Assembly: GCA_004356105.1 (NCBI GenBank)
Contig: SMYC01000109.1
Coordinates: forward strand, 1-50,521
Direction: 5' to 3'
Source of the DNA: Acidobacteriota bacterium
GTDB taxonomy: Bacteria; Acidobacteriota; Vicinamibacteria; Marinacidobacterales; SMYC01
DNA: 50,521 nt
Shown: positions 42,448 through 50,358 of the stretch, piece after piece
How the letters are laid out: every line of letters begins with the position of its first letter
How positions within the stretch are numbered: position 1 is the stretch's first letter
The notes under the pieces: model-generated
Database searches by the model: none
What the model was told of the DNA's origin: nothing
Seen by the model: the letters and a program-made list of their open reading frames with translations, nothing else
Translations under genes and position numbers: made by a program

Positions 42448-42927
42448 TTAGTGAGCGTTTGGTGCGTGTGCCGAGCCGTTCGTCTTTTGCTCGTTGGCGG
42501 ACTGAGGACGGCTCGTTGGTTGCGGCGCGACCGCGACGGTTTCCATGTCGACCGTGCCTTTGAACTGCGCACCGGACTCGATCGTGACGCCCTTGGCGTG
42601 GATATTTCCCTCGAGGTGTCCCGTCTCTAGTAGCACGACTTGCGCGGTTCCATGAAGGTCGCCGTGCACTTCACCGGCCACGTGGATAGTGCTCGCGAAG
42701 ATGTCCGCGTCGACGCGGCCTGACTTTTCGATGATTACGCTGTGGCCTTTCAGCGTCACTTTTCCCTCGACGCGGCCCTCGATAATGACGTCCTCATTTC
42801 CCGACAGCTCACCTTTGAGTGTGAGTCCCGCCCCGATGCAGGCTTTCTTCGAGCCTGCTTTGCTCGTTGGGGTTACGTTCTTGACGGGAGCGGGCGGGGT
42901 TACCTCTTGTTCTGACTTCTTCCACAT
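42448..42927 (-). CDS. Bactofilin
   Basis: A 159-residue cytoskeletal protein with a central beta-helix of bactofilin type (~30-125): ACIGAGLTLKGELSGNEDVI, IEGRVEGKVTLKGHSVIIEK, VDADIFASTIHVAGEVHGDL, AKGVTIESGAQFKGTVDM. Short disordered Pro/Thr-rich and Asn/Ala-rich tails flank it, as usual. Bactofilins self-polymerise and organise cell shape, envelope or stalk synthesis. GGAGG precedes the ATG. No M23 peptidase neighbour, which often accompanies bactofilins, is visible. Confidence 0.92.
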   Translation of the reverse strand: MWKKSEQEVTPPAPVKNVTPTSKAGSKKACIGAGLTLKGELSGNEDVIIEGRVEGKVTLKGHSVIIEKSGRVDADIFASTIHVAGEVHGDLHGTAQVVLLETGHLEGNIHAKGVTIESGAQFKGTVDMETVAVAPQPTSRPQSANEQKTNGSAHAPNAH

Positions 42928-43085
42928 TATTGGCCTCCGGGTGGGGTCGATGGCGCGCGATTAAGTTTTTAAGGAGTACTCTATCCAGAATAAGGGGAGG
43001 CAGGGCAAAAGGCAACTAAATAGCGACTCCCGCCGTATTCGGACGGAGCCGGGTGTCGTGAGAGGCGGGTCGGATTAGGCGGAGC

Positions 43086-43364
43086 TCAGTAACGTCCGCC
43101 GCCGCCGCCGCCGCCGTCATGACTCTTTGGCCGCGCCTCGTTGACGACGAGCGTGCGTCCATCGAACTCTTGCTTGTTCAGCGTATCGATCGCTGAAGTC
43201 GCGTGATCTTTCTCGACCATGGAGACGAAGCCGAAGCCGCGAGAGCGGCCGGTGTCTCGGTCGGTGATGATGCGGACTTCTTCCACCTCGCCGTGCTCTG
43301 CGAAGAGGTCTCTCAATGCACTCTCAGAAGTGTTGAAACTTAGGTTACCTACGTAAATCTTCAA
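43086..43364 (-). CDS. Small RNA-binding protein with one RRM domain
   Basis: About 92 residues: an RRM (RNP2 IYVGNLSF, RNP1 RGFGFVSM) followed by a glycine tail (GGGGGGGRY). It resembles the bacterial Rbp proteins that bind U-rich RNA and often respond to cold or stress. The frame is open to 43448, but a TTG at 43364 (LKIYVGN) preceded by GAGGAAG gives the family-typical start directly before the first strand, so I use it. Monocistronic. Confidence 0.9.
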   Translation of the reverse strand: MKIYVGNLSFNTSESALRDLFAEHGEVEEVRIITDRDTGRSRGFGFVSMVEKDHATSAIDTLNKQEFDGRTLVVNEARPKSHDGGGGGGGRY

Positions 43365-43482
43365 CGCTACTTCCTCCAGCCTGTGACCGCGTGAAACCTG
43401 GAGTCGCTCCAGGGACACGGGGCAAGGCTCACTCGAAAACGGCGCCAAGTATACACCATTTCCCGCAACCGTTGGTCGAGCG

Positions 43483-45903
43483 CTAGTCGTGCCGGAGAGC
43501 GTTAAGAGGATTCACACGGGTGGCCGCGAGCGCCGGAACCGCACAAGCGACGAAGGCCACAGCCAGAAGAAGCAATGGGACGATGGACAGCGAAATCGGG
43601 TCGATGGCGGAAACGCCAAAGAGCAAACTCTGCAGAAATCGCGTCAACCCGATGGCTGCAACGACGCCGATAGCGGCGCCGATAAAGGCGAGCGTCATCC
43701 CCTGACGCACGATCAGCGAAAAAATATCGCGCATCCCCGCGCCGACCGCCATGCGGAGCCCAATCTCTTGCGTACGGCGCGCGACCGAGTAAGCGATGAC
43801 GCCGTAGAGACCGATGGCCGCGAGCACGAGGGCGAGTCCGCTGAAGATAGCGAGGAGCACCATCGTAAACCTGCGCGGTGCGATCGAGGCTTTCATGACG
43901 CTTTCCATCGTTCGAATGTCGTAGACGGGAATGTCGCGGTCCATTGCGGCGATGGCTGCTTTTGCGGGCTCGGCGAGGCTCAGAGGATCGGTCTCGGTGC
44001 GCAGAGCCACCTGCACGCTGAATGGCTCGACTTGGTCGATCGGCATGAAGGTCTGCATGCGCGTTTCGACGTCGAGGCCGAATTGCTTGACGTCTCCGAT
44101 GACGCCGACGACTTCGCGCCATGGATTGAACTCACCTTTACTCTCGGGCCAGCCTTGCTTCAGTCGCTTGCCGATAGGGTTCTCGTCGGGCCAGAAGTGA
44201 TCGGCGAGCGTCTTGTTGACGACGACGACATCCGGTGCGTCAGAGACGTCCCTTCTGGCGAAGAGGCGGCCTGTCAAGAGCGGGATCTCGAAGGTCTCGA
44301 AATATTCGGGGGACACGGGAGTGAACAAGGAGTTTGGAAGATCCGCCCGCGCCGGCACGGGACGGTCGCCGACAATGAAGACCGAGCTCCAAGAGCTGCC
44401 GAGCATCGGCAAAACGAGCCCAACGGTGGCCGAGCGAACGCCAGGCAGGCGGGAGAGATTGTCTCGCATCTCGCGTAGGAAGCGCTTGCGCCCTTCGCCG
44501 TCATAACGTGAATAAGGAACACCGAGCTCCATCGTCAAGAGTTGATCCGTTTGGAACCCGGGATCGACGCGCGTGAGCTCGGAAAGGGACCGGATGAGAA
44601 GCGCGGCGCCGACGAGGAGCGTCGTTGCGAGCGCGACCTCCACGACAAGAAGCGCGCGCCCGGCGCGGCCACGTCCGCCTGTGCTCCGACTGCCTTCTTT
44701 GAGCGGATCCGCGGGCCGCGCTCGCGAGCCGAAAAAGGCGGGAACCGCTCCGAAGCTGACTCCGGTGATGAGCGAGACGCCGAAGGTATAGGCCAAAACC
44801 TGCCAATTGAGGGCCACCGTGTGGAGCCGCGGAACATCTTCCGGAAGCAGGCCGCGCAGAAGCTCGAGCCCCACGATGGCCAGCAAAACCCCGAGCGCGC
44901 CGCCGACGAGAGCCATCAAAACGCCTTCGGTCAGCCCTTGCTGAACGAGACGGCGTCGACCGGCTCCGAGCGCGGCTTGGATGGCGAGCTCGCGTTGCCG
45001 CCCTACGGAACGCGCGAGGAAAAGATTGGCGACGTTCGTACAAGCGACGAGGAGCACGAGCCCAACGGCTCCGAGAAGCATCCAGAGCGTGGCACGGTAA
45101 TCTTCGACGCGGCGATCGTTCAACCGCACGACTTTGGCTCGGATGCCGGTATTCGAGTTTGGATATTCGCTCTCCAGTCGAGCGGTGATGGTCTCCATCT
45201 CCGAAACGGCTTCTTCGAAGGACACGCCGTCAACAAGACGCGCGAGGACGCGGAGCCCCTGATGGTTGCCTCGATCGCGCGCGGAATCGTTGTCCGCCCA
45301 TTGCTCTAGCGTGGTGTAGGCGCGCTCCCGCGGCGCTAGCTCGAAACCAGGAGGCAGGATACCGATGATGGTGTAAGGCTCGTCACTGAGACTCACGGTC
45401 TCACCGACGACGTCGCGCGAGCCGCCGAACCGGTTTTGCCAGAGCGCGTGGTTGAGAATCAAGGTGTGGGGCCCACCCGCCACATCTTCCTCTTCGGTGA
45501 AGAATCGTCCCGCCGCGGGAACGACGCCCATGAGGTCGAAATAGCCAAACGAGACCCGGCGCACGAGAAGGCGGATGGCTTCCTCCGTGCCCGTAAAGTT
45601 GGCTTGGCCGTTCACATAGCCGACCATCCTCTGAACAGACCGGCTCTCGCGTTGCCAATCCTTGAAGTTCGCGTAGGACACGCTCATTTCATCCCAATTA
45701 GGGCTCTTCTCGGTCATGACGAGCACTCTGTCAGGCGCTTCGGATGGGTAAGCCACGGGCTCGAGCAAAACGGCGTGCACGACGCTGAAGATTGCGGTAT
45801 TGGCGCCGATTCCGAGCGCTAGGGTCAAAATGGCGACGCCGAAAAACATCGGCTGCTTTCGCACCGCTCGAAAGGCATATTTCAGATCCTGCAGCAAGCT
45901 CAT
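43483..45903 (-). CDS. ADOP-type (MacB/FtsX-like) permease
   Basis: An 806-residue 'acidobacterial duplicated orphan permease': two MacB-like periplasmic domains and two FtsX modules in one chain, with no ATPase gene beside it. N-terminal LLQDLKYAFRAVRKQPMFFG and LTLALGIGANTAIFSVVHAV are the standard ADOP opening; the first FtsX block is VGLVLLVACTNVANLFLARS and the second GLALVLAAIGLYGVIAYSVA, with TQEIGLRMAVGAG. The C-terminus is the usual RVNPLNALRHD. Transport substrate unknown. Strong phylum marker. Confidence 0.93.
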   Translation of the reverse strand: MSLLQDLKYAFRAVRKQPMFFGVAILTLALGIGANTAIFSVVHAVLLEPVAYPSEAPDRVLVMTEKSPNWDEMSVSYANFKDWQRESRSVQRMVGYVNGQANFTGTEEAIRLLVRRVSFGYFDLMGVVPAAGRFFTEEEDVAGGPHTLILNHALWQNRFGGSRDVVGETVSLSDEPYTIIGILPPGFELAPRERAYTTLEQWADNDSARDRGNHQGLRVLARLVDGVSFEEAVSEMETITARLESEYPNSNTGIRAKVVRLNDRRVEDYRATLWMLLGAVGLVLLVACTNVANLFLARSVGRQRELAIQAALGAGRRRLVQQGLTEGVLMALVGGALGVLLAIVGLELLRGLLPEDVPRLHTVALNWQVLAYTFGVSLITGVSFGAVPAFFGSRARPADPLKEGSRSTGGRGRAGRALLVVEVALATTLLVGAALLIRSLSELTRVDPGFQTDQLLTMELGVPYSRYDGEGRKRFLREMRDNLSRLPGVRSATVGLVLPMLGSSWSSVFIVGDRPVPARADLPNSLFTPVSPEYFETFEIPLLTGRLFARRDVSDAPDVVVVNKTLADHFWPDENPIGKRLKQGWPESKGEFNPWREVVGVIGDVKQFGLDVETRMQTFMPIDQVEPFSVQVALRTETDPLSLAEPAKAAIAAMDRDIPVYDIRTMESVMKASIAPRRFTMVLLAIFSGLALVLAAIGLYGVIAYSVARRTQEIGLRMAVGAGMRDIFSLIVRQGMTLAFIGAAIGVVAAIGLTRFLQSLLFGVSAIDPISLSIVPLLLLAVAFVACAVPALAATRVNPLNALRHD

Positions 45904-45963
45904 GGTCGTTTAGACGTCGCGACCCAGCGAGACGTTGCTTGCGAAATCCGAAAAATTAAGAAG

Positions 45964-46867
45964 TCACGGCCTCTCGTAAACGACCTTGCCGCCCGCGACC
46001 GTGTAGAGCACTTTGGCGTCGAGAAGCTTTTTGGGGTCGCTCTTCCCGACTTCCACCAAGTTGGTGTCGAACACCGCGAGATCGGCCAACTTGCCCGCCG
46101 TCAGCGTGCCTTTGATGTCCTCCTCGAACGAGGCCCAAGCTGGGCCTTTCGTATACGCCTCGATCGCCTCTTCGATGGTCAGCCTTTGGTCTGCATACCA
46201 CCCTTCGCTCGGTTCACCGCCGAGCGTCTGACGGGACACCGCGGCATAGAGTCCGTAGATGGGGCTCAAGAAATAGCGCGCCGCGTTCGTTCCCGGAGAG
46301 TCGCTTCCGAAAATCAAGACCGCGCCCGAGTCCTTCAGCTTGCGGAACGCATAGGCGCCGAGCGAGCGTTCCTTCCCGATCCGCTCTTCCATCCACCGCA
46401 TGTCGTCGGAGACATGGTACGGGTTGACCTCGGTGACGAGATTGAGCTCGCCGAACCGCTTGATGTCGTCCGGGTGAACTACCTGCGCGTGGATGACGCG
46501 CCACCGGTGATCGGAATCGACCATGTTCGCTTCGGTGAGAACGCGCTCATAGATGTCCAGGATGATGCGATTGCCGAGATCTCCAATAGCGTGAATGTGA
46601 GGAGGGACGCCGGTGGGCAGGCGAGACGAAGGCGCCGGCGGCATCGATCGTACGTGTACCCGTGCCTTTGTATTTCTCGATCTCCGCGTTCGTACCGACA
46701 GCGAGAATCCACTCGCCACGGATGGCCAGGGCCTCGGCCCAGGGTTGGCCCTCGTCGAGCGTGTAGACGCGGCCGTTTGTGATCACGAGGTCGGCGACCT
46801 CTTGGGCTCCGGCGGCCGGAGCGAAGACGACGGTCGCAAGAATCGATGCGACGGCGAGCGTTCTCAT
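45964..46867 (-). pseudogene. Amidohydrolase_3 (YtcJ-like) relic with an internal deletion
   Basis: The N-terminal piece (46867 to ~46620) has a signal peptide (MRTLAVASILATVVFAPAAG) and the metal-dependent hydrolase opening ADLVITNGRVYTLDEGQPWA up to GAFVSP, where the first HxH metal motif should follow. Instead, in a different frame, the sequence jumps to PTGVPPHIHAIGDLGNRI and runs to the normal end (GKLADLAVFDTNLVEV, VAGGKVVYERP at 45964). About 250 residues, including the HxH, are gone and the join is out of frame, so the intact enzyme of ~550 residues cannot be made. Confidence 0.8.
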
Positions 46868-46997
46868 TTTGGGTGCCTCCCGAGGGCGCGTAGTCTATCA
46901 GCGATCTGTGACTTGCCGGGCGTCACCAGCAAACCGGTGGCCCTCGGCGCGGCTTTGATCCAGAATAGGGACCGCTCGAGTAGCGAGAGGAGTACAA

Positions 46998-47579
46998 ATG
47001 AGAGTCGAAGTCTTGGTTTTGACCACCGCGCTAGGACTAGGACTAGGGATGATGAGTGCGGCGTCCGTAGGGGCAGGAGCCCAAATCGAACAGAAAAAAG
47101 CGGCCGAGCAGCAGATCGAAGAAGCGCTGAGCGCACTGCCGGAATCGATGCGCGAGGATGCCACGGTCAAAGGCTTCGACGAGAGTGGGAGCTTGGTCGT
47201 GCTGCGCGAAGGCACGAGCTCCATCACTTGCCGCGCCGACGATCCGACCGTTCGCGCATGGATCGTTCACTGCTATCCGGAGGCGCTCGAAGCGTTCGTG
47301 GCACGCAGCGAAGAGCTGAGGAAAGAGGGCGTGGATACGCCCGCGCGGATCAAGACGCTCACGGCGGAAATCGAGTCCGGGGCGATCCAGCTCCCCGACA
47401 TTGCGGTCATTTACGCGCGCCAGGGCAACAGCGTCGATAGCGCGAGCGGCGTCGTCATCGCGCACGTACCTAACGCCACCGGCCGCTCGACCGGGCTCCC
47501 AACGCTGCCGACGCGGGGGTCACCGTGGCTGGCGGAGACAGGAACCCCGATGGCGAATATTCGCATCGCCGTCCGGTGA
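46998..47579 (+). CDS. Exported protein of unknown function
   Basis: A 193-residue protein with a signal-peptide-like start (VLVLTTALGLGLGMMSAASV). The mature part has SLVVLREGTSSITCRADDPT and a following HCYPEALEAFVARSEELRKE, with a cysteine pair 18-20 residues apart that could form a disulfide, and ends in a Gly/Pro/Thr-rich region. GAGAGGAG precedes the ATG. I do not recognise the family by name. Divergent from the amidohydrolase relic and 59 bases ahead of the response regulator. Confidence 0.7.
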   Translation: MRVEVLVLTTALGLGLGMMSAASVGAGAQIEQKKAAEQQIEEALSALPESMREDATVKGFDESGSLVVLREGTSSITCRADDPTVRAWIVHCYPEALEAFVARSEELRKEGVDTPARIKTLTAEIESGAIQLPDIAVIYARQGNSVDSASGVVIAHVPNATGRSTGLPTLPTRGSPWLAETGTPMANIRIAVR

Positions 47580-47638
47580 GAAGCCGGGCAGCGATGGCTC
47601 GACGGTGTTAAGATAGGCATGACGCGCCTGGAGTCGTC

Positions 47639-48280
47639 ATGAAGAAAACACGAGTTTTGTTGGCGGACGATCATACCATCGTTGCCGAAGGACTAGTGAG
47701 CTTGCTCGAGCAGGATTTCGAGCTCGTCGGCCGCGTAGATAACGGGCGAGATTTACTGAAGAAGGCGGAGGAGCTCTCTCCCGATGTCATTGTGACAGAC
47801 ATCTCGATGCCGCTTTTGAACGGAATCGAGGCGTTGCGTCAGCTCAAGAAGACGAAGCCCGACGTGCGGGTCGTTTTTCTCACCGTTCACGCCGACGTGT
47901 CTTACATCACCGAGGCGTTTCGCGCCGGCGCCGCGGGCTATGTGCTCAAGCAATCCGCCGCGGAAGAGCTACGCTCGGCGATCAAGGCCGTGCATGAAGG
48001 GCGGACTTACTTGACGCCTCTCATCACCAAGGATTTCCTGAACGATATTCTCAACACGGACGAGGGCGTCGACAGCGTCAACGTTACGTTGACGCCCCGA
48101 GAGCGCGAAGTGCTTCAGCTGCTCGCCGAGGGTCACGCGGTCAAAGAAATTGGCGCGGTTCTCGACATCTCGCCGCGCACGGTCGAGTTCCACAAATACA
48201 ACATCATGGAGAAGCTCGGCCTCCGAACGACCGCAGAGCTCACCCAATATGCCATCAAGCATGGCGTCGTATCTGTCTGA
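47639..48280 (+). CDS. NarL/LuxR-family response regulator
   Basis: A 213-residue two-component regulator. Receiver (~1-120): DD at 10-11, phosphoacceptor Asp54 in IVTDISMP, Thr82, Lys104 in YVLKQ. LuxR-type HTH (~148-210): LTPREREVLQLLAEGHAVKE, then ISPRTVEFHKYNIMEKLGL. All key residues are intact. No partner histidine kinase is adjacent; the gene downstream is a pseudogene, so it is an orphan here. GGAG five to six bases before the ATG. Confidence 0.95.
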   Translation: MKKTRVLLADDHTIVAEGLVSLLEQDFELVGRVDNGRDLLKKAEELSPDVIVTDISMPLLNGIEALRQLKKTKPDVRVVFLTVHADVSYITEAFRAGAAGYVLKQSAAEELRSAIKAVHEGRTYLTPLITKDFLNDILNTDEGVDSVNVTLTPREREVLQLLAEGHAVKEIGAVLDISPRTVEFHKYNIMEKLGLRTTAELTQYAIKHGVVSV

Positions 48281-48298
48281 TATCTAGCTCTCGGCTTC

Positions 48299-48689
48299 GT
48301 GAATCCTCTCCAACCTGTCGATCAGGCCGTCATGGCCACCTATTTCGGCGTCCTGCTGTGGATTGGCTTCGACGTCATGCGCTCGGAGAAAAAGGGGAGC
48401 GAGAGCGAGTCCTTTCTCGCGGCCGACCGCGACGTCGACCGCGGATTCCTGCCTCATCGGCCCGGTCGCGATCTTCGTCAACGACATCTATCGCAAGCTC
48501 TTTCGTCCGGAAGCGTCCGATTGCGAGTTGGTCTGGATGGCGCGTGTCGCGACGATCGTGCTCGGCGTCTTCGCGATCGGAACCGCTTATCTGTTCCCAC
48601 GTGCGCTCGACTTGATCCTGTACGCGTATACGTTCGGCGCGTCTGGGCTGTTCTTTCCGATGCTCATGCGCCGCGCGTCCGACGTGTGA
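48299..48689 (+). pseudogene. Sodium:solute symporter (SSF) relic, N-terminus joined to a late segment
   Basis: The first piece (GTG 48299) reads LQPVDQAVMATYFGVLLWIG then FDVMRSEKKGSESESFLAAD, the SSF N-terminus with TM1. At ~48440 the sequence switches frame to IGPVAIFVNDIYRKLFRPEA, ELVWMARVATIVLGVFAIGT and ILYAYTFGASGLFFPML, which belong near TM9-TM11 of the family. About 250-300 residues are missing and the end is replaced at ~48674 by a piece of another gene. Non-functional. Confidence 0.75.
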
Positions 48690-48761
48690 CGCTCGGCGGC
48701 TAGCGCGCGGCCGTCGACCTGTCGCGGGTCGCTCCCGTCGAGCTTGCGCTCCAAGACGACT
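48674..48761 (-). repeat. Duplicate of the 5' end of the 49935-50339 gene (copy at 50235-50322)
   Basis: Over 88 bases the two stretches differ at about eleven positions. On the minus strand this copy encodes VVVLERKLDGSDPRQVDGRA then LAAERHT, matching the N-terminus of the intact gene (VVVLERELDGIDPRKVDGRA). The rest of the gene is absent; it abuts the symporter relic exactly at the similarity edge. 48762-48916 holds no recognised gene. Confidence 0.85.
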
Positions 48762-48916
48762 ACAAGCTTCCGGCCCCGTTCGTGTTCTCGGACCAGACGG
48801 AAGGACCTTGGCCAGGTCGCGCTCGAGTGCCTTTCTGACGACCGAAACTAAGAAAATAACCGAGCCGTCACTGGTTTGCCCGCGCGAACGTCAACTTGAC
48901 AGTACCTTGAACCTCA

Positions 48917-48972
48917 TTGACAAGCGCCCATTAGACCCATATAATATGGCCATATAGTATGGTTTTGCCATA
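48917..48972 (+). promoter_or_regulatory. Perfect-consensus promoter and operator array of a VapBC pair
   Basis: TTGACA (48917-48922), a 17-base spacer and TATAAT (48940-48945) match the sigma-70 consensus exactly. ATATGGCCATAT (48944-48955) is a perfect palindrome over the -10 and start, and CCATAT/ATATGG half-sites recur at ~48937-48942 and ~48968-48973, the layout expected for cooperative antitoxin binding. Confidence 0.85.
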
Positions 48973-48985
48973 TAAGAGGAACGTG

Positions 48986-49177
48986 ATGCCCACAGTCAAA
49001 AAGACAATAGAACTCGACCAAGAGGCTATTAACAGGATCAAGGCTGCTTTGAACGCCAAAACAGAGAAGGAGGCGATCAATTTCGCTCTGAGGCAATTCG
49101 ATACCGATATCCGTCTGGCCGAGACTGCTTACAGGGACGCAGGATCCTTTGAGTTTGAAGCTGCATTCGAGGACTGA
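48986..49177 (+). CDS. VapB-type antitoxin
   Basis: A 63-residue antitoxin: KKTIELDQEAINRIKAALNA then KTEKEAINFALRQFDTD, a short beta strand plus two helices as in small VapB (DUF2191-like) proteins, followed by an acidic toxin-binding tail ending FEAAFED. ATG 48986 with AAGAGGA upstream is preferred over ATG 48959, which lies within the operator. It precedes the toxin by two bases. The AT-rich composition relative to the rest of the window suggests transfer. Confidence 0.82.
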   Translation: MPTVKKTIELDQEAINRIKAALNAKTEKEAINFALRQFDTDIRLAETAYRDAGSFEFEAAFED

Positions 49178-49179
49178 TT

Positions 49180-49596
49180 TTGCAGCAGAAGACCATCATC
49201 GACACCAACGTCTACATCGATATATTCAATGACGATCGACACCAGAGTCTTCGAAATCCATTCGAGCGCATCGTATTCCTAGCCCATCCAGTTCTTCATG
49301 AGTTATGGATGGGTGCTAAGGGAAAGCGAGAAATCAAACACTTAATTACGTTCCAAAGCGCATTTGCGAAGTTGAAGCGTTTGCTAATTCCGACGCCGTC
49401 AACTTTGATTTCAGTCGGCCGGGCATGTCATCGACTTCGCAGCTCCGGCAAATTCGACCCCGTTCACCCGAAACATTACAACGACATATCCATTGCTTCT
49501 TTAGCACGGCAAATAGGCGCGACGGTGATTACCCACAACACTCGAGACTTCTCGACAATCCAAAGTGTCATGGATTTCGAGTTCGAACCACCGTAG
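49180..49596 (+). CDS. VapC-type PIN-domain toxin (ribonuclease)
   Basis: A 138-residue PIN-domain protein with the full set of acidic residues: IIDTNVYIDIF at the N-terminus, the central glutamate in VLHELWMGAKG, DISIASLARQIGA and ITHNTRDFSTI. TTG start two bases after the antitoxin stop. Family members cleave tRNA or rRNA and are neutralised by the cognate VapB. Of the three TA loci in this window this is the only one with both genes intact. Confidence 0.88.
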   Translation: MQQKTIIDTNVYIDIFNDDRHQSLRNPFERIVFLAHPVLHELWMGAKGKREIKHLITFQSAFAKLKRLLIPTPSTLISVGRACHRLRSSGKFDPVHPKHYNDISIASLARQIGATVITHNTRDFSTIQSVMDFEFEPP

Positions 49597-49769
49597 CGCA
49601 ACTTCAGGTACTGTAAAGTCGACGTTGCGCGAGCAAGTCGGCGCCGCCGGAGTGGCCTCTCCGTTCGAGTCACGCGGCGCACGGGACGGAGTCCCAAGCG
49701 AGGAACGCGCGACCCCGTAGCTCTCGGGGATGCCGAGCCTAGCCTGCAGCCGTGGGCGCCCGACGTGGA

Positions 49770-49872
49770 AGAGAAGACCTCGTCCAGGCGCCATGTGTCT
49801 CCCAGGCGACACCTGGCTAATGATTTCGGCCGGAAATCGATATCCGTTGTAGCTCGGCGACTTGCTGTTCAT
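49770..49872 (-). mobile_element. IS6-family transposase relic
   Basis: The minus strand starts (ATG at 49872) with SPSYNGYRFPAEIISQ, like the KGYRFPPEIIS N-terminus of IS6/IS26-type transposases, then in another frame at ~49772-49803 reads GDTWRLDEVF, the conserved segment around the first catalytic aspartate of the DDE domain. The ~60 residues normally between them and the rest of the protein are missing. I could not identify terminal inverted repeats. The remainder of 49597-49934 shows nothing else, apart from a GCGCAAC/GTTGCGC pair near 49600-49635. Confidence 0.55.
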
Positions 49873-49934
49873 TGCAAGTATGTATCACGTGAGTCACGGC
49901 GGAGCTACTTTGTCCGGACGCAGTTCATCCTGAC

Positions 49935-50339
49935 CTAATACTCCACGCTCAGCCGAAACCGAACGCCCGCCGCTTCCGCCGCCTCGAGCACCGCGCGCAT
50001 CGCCCGGAGACCTTCGCGGATGGCCGCGGCCTCTCTGACTTCGTCCGGGTTCTCCTCGATAAAGTCTTGGATGGCGTCCACCACCTCGAGGCCGCTTGTG
50101 CAGGAGAACCATCGTCCTGTCGGGTCGCCACCAGTGGGGGCGTCGAATTTCATGTCCGCGGCGAGGGTCTCCGCTTCGTCGTGCGAGAACGCGACGAACT
50201 CGCCGAGACCGGGAAGATCCATTTCATGTGCCGCCGCGTCCAACGTGTGACGCTCGGCGGCTAGCGCGCGCCCGTCGACCTTCCGCGGGTCGATCCCGTC
50301 GAGCTCACGTTCCAATACAACAACATAACCAAGTCCCAA
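49935..50339 (-). CDS. Conserved protein of unknown function
   Basis: A 134-residue acidic cytoplasmic protein: starts MGLGYVVVLERELDGIDP, then VDGRALAAERHTLDAAA, WFSCTSGLEVVDAIQDFIEE, a helical EGLRAMRAVLEAAEAAG and a C-terminal strand VRFRLSVEY. The overall pattern recurs in uncharacterised bacterial proteins, but I know no function. A decayed duplicate of its 5' end lies at 48674-48761. Confidence 0.72.
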   Translation of the reverse strand: MGLGYVVVLERELDGIDPRKVDGRALAAERHTLDAAAHEMDLPGLGEFVAFSHDEAETLAADMKFDAPTGGDPTGRWFSCTSGLEVVDAIQDFIEENPDEVREAAAIREGLRAMRAVLEAAEAAGVRFRLSVEY

Positions 50340-50358
50340 GTGTTCCTCCAGTTGATGG

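Noticed and set aside
42928-43085. Gap between the RRM gene and bactofilin examined for a small RNA or gene
   Set aside because: No open frame with a ribosome site, no clear hairpin with a T-run; nothing supportable.
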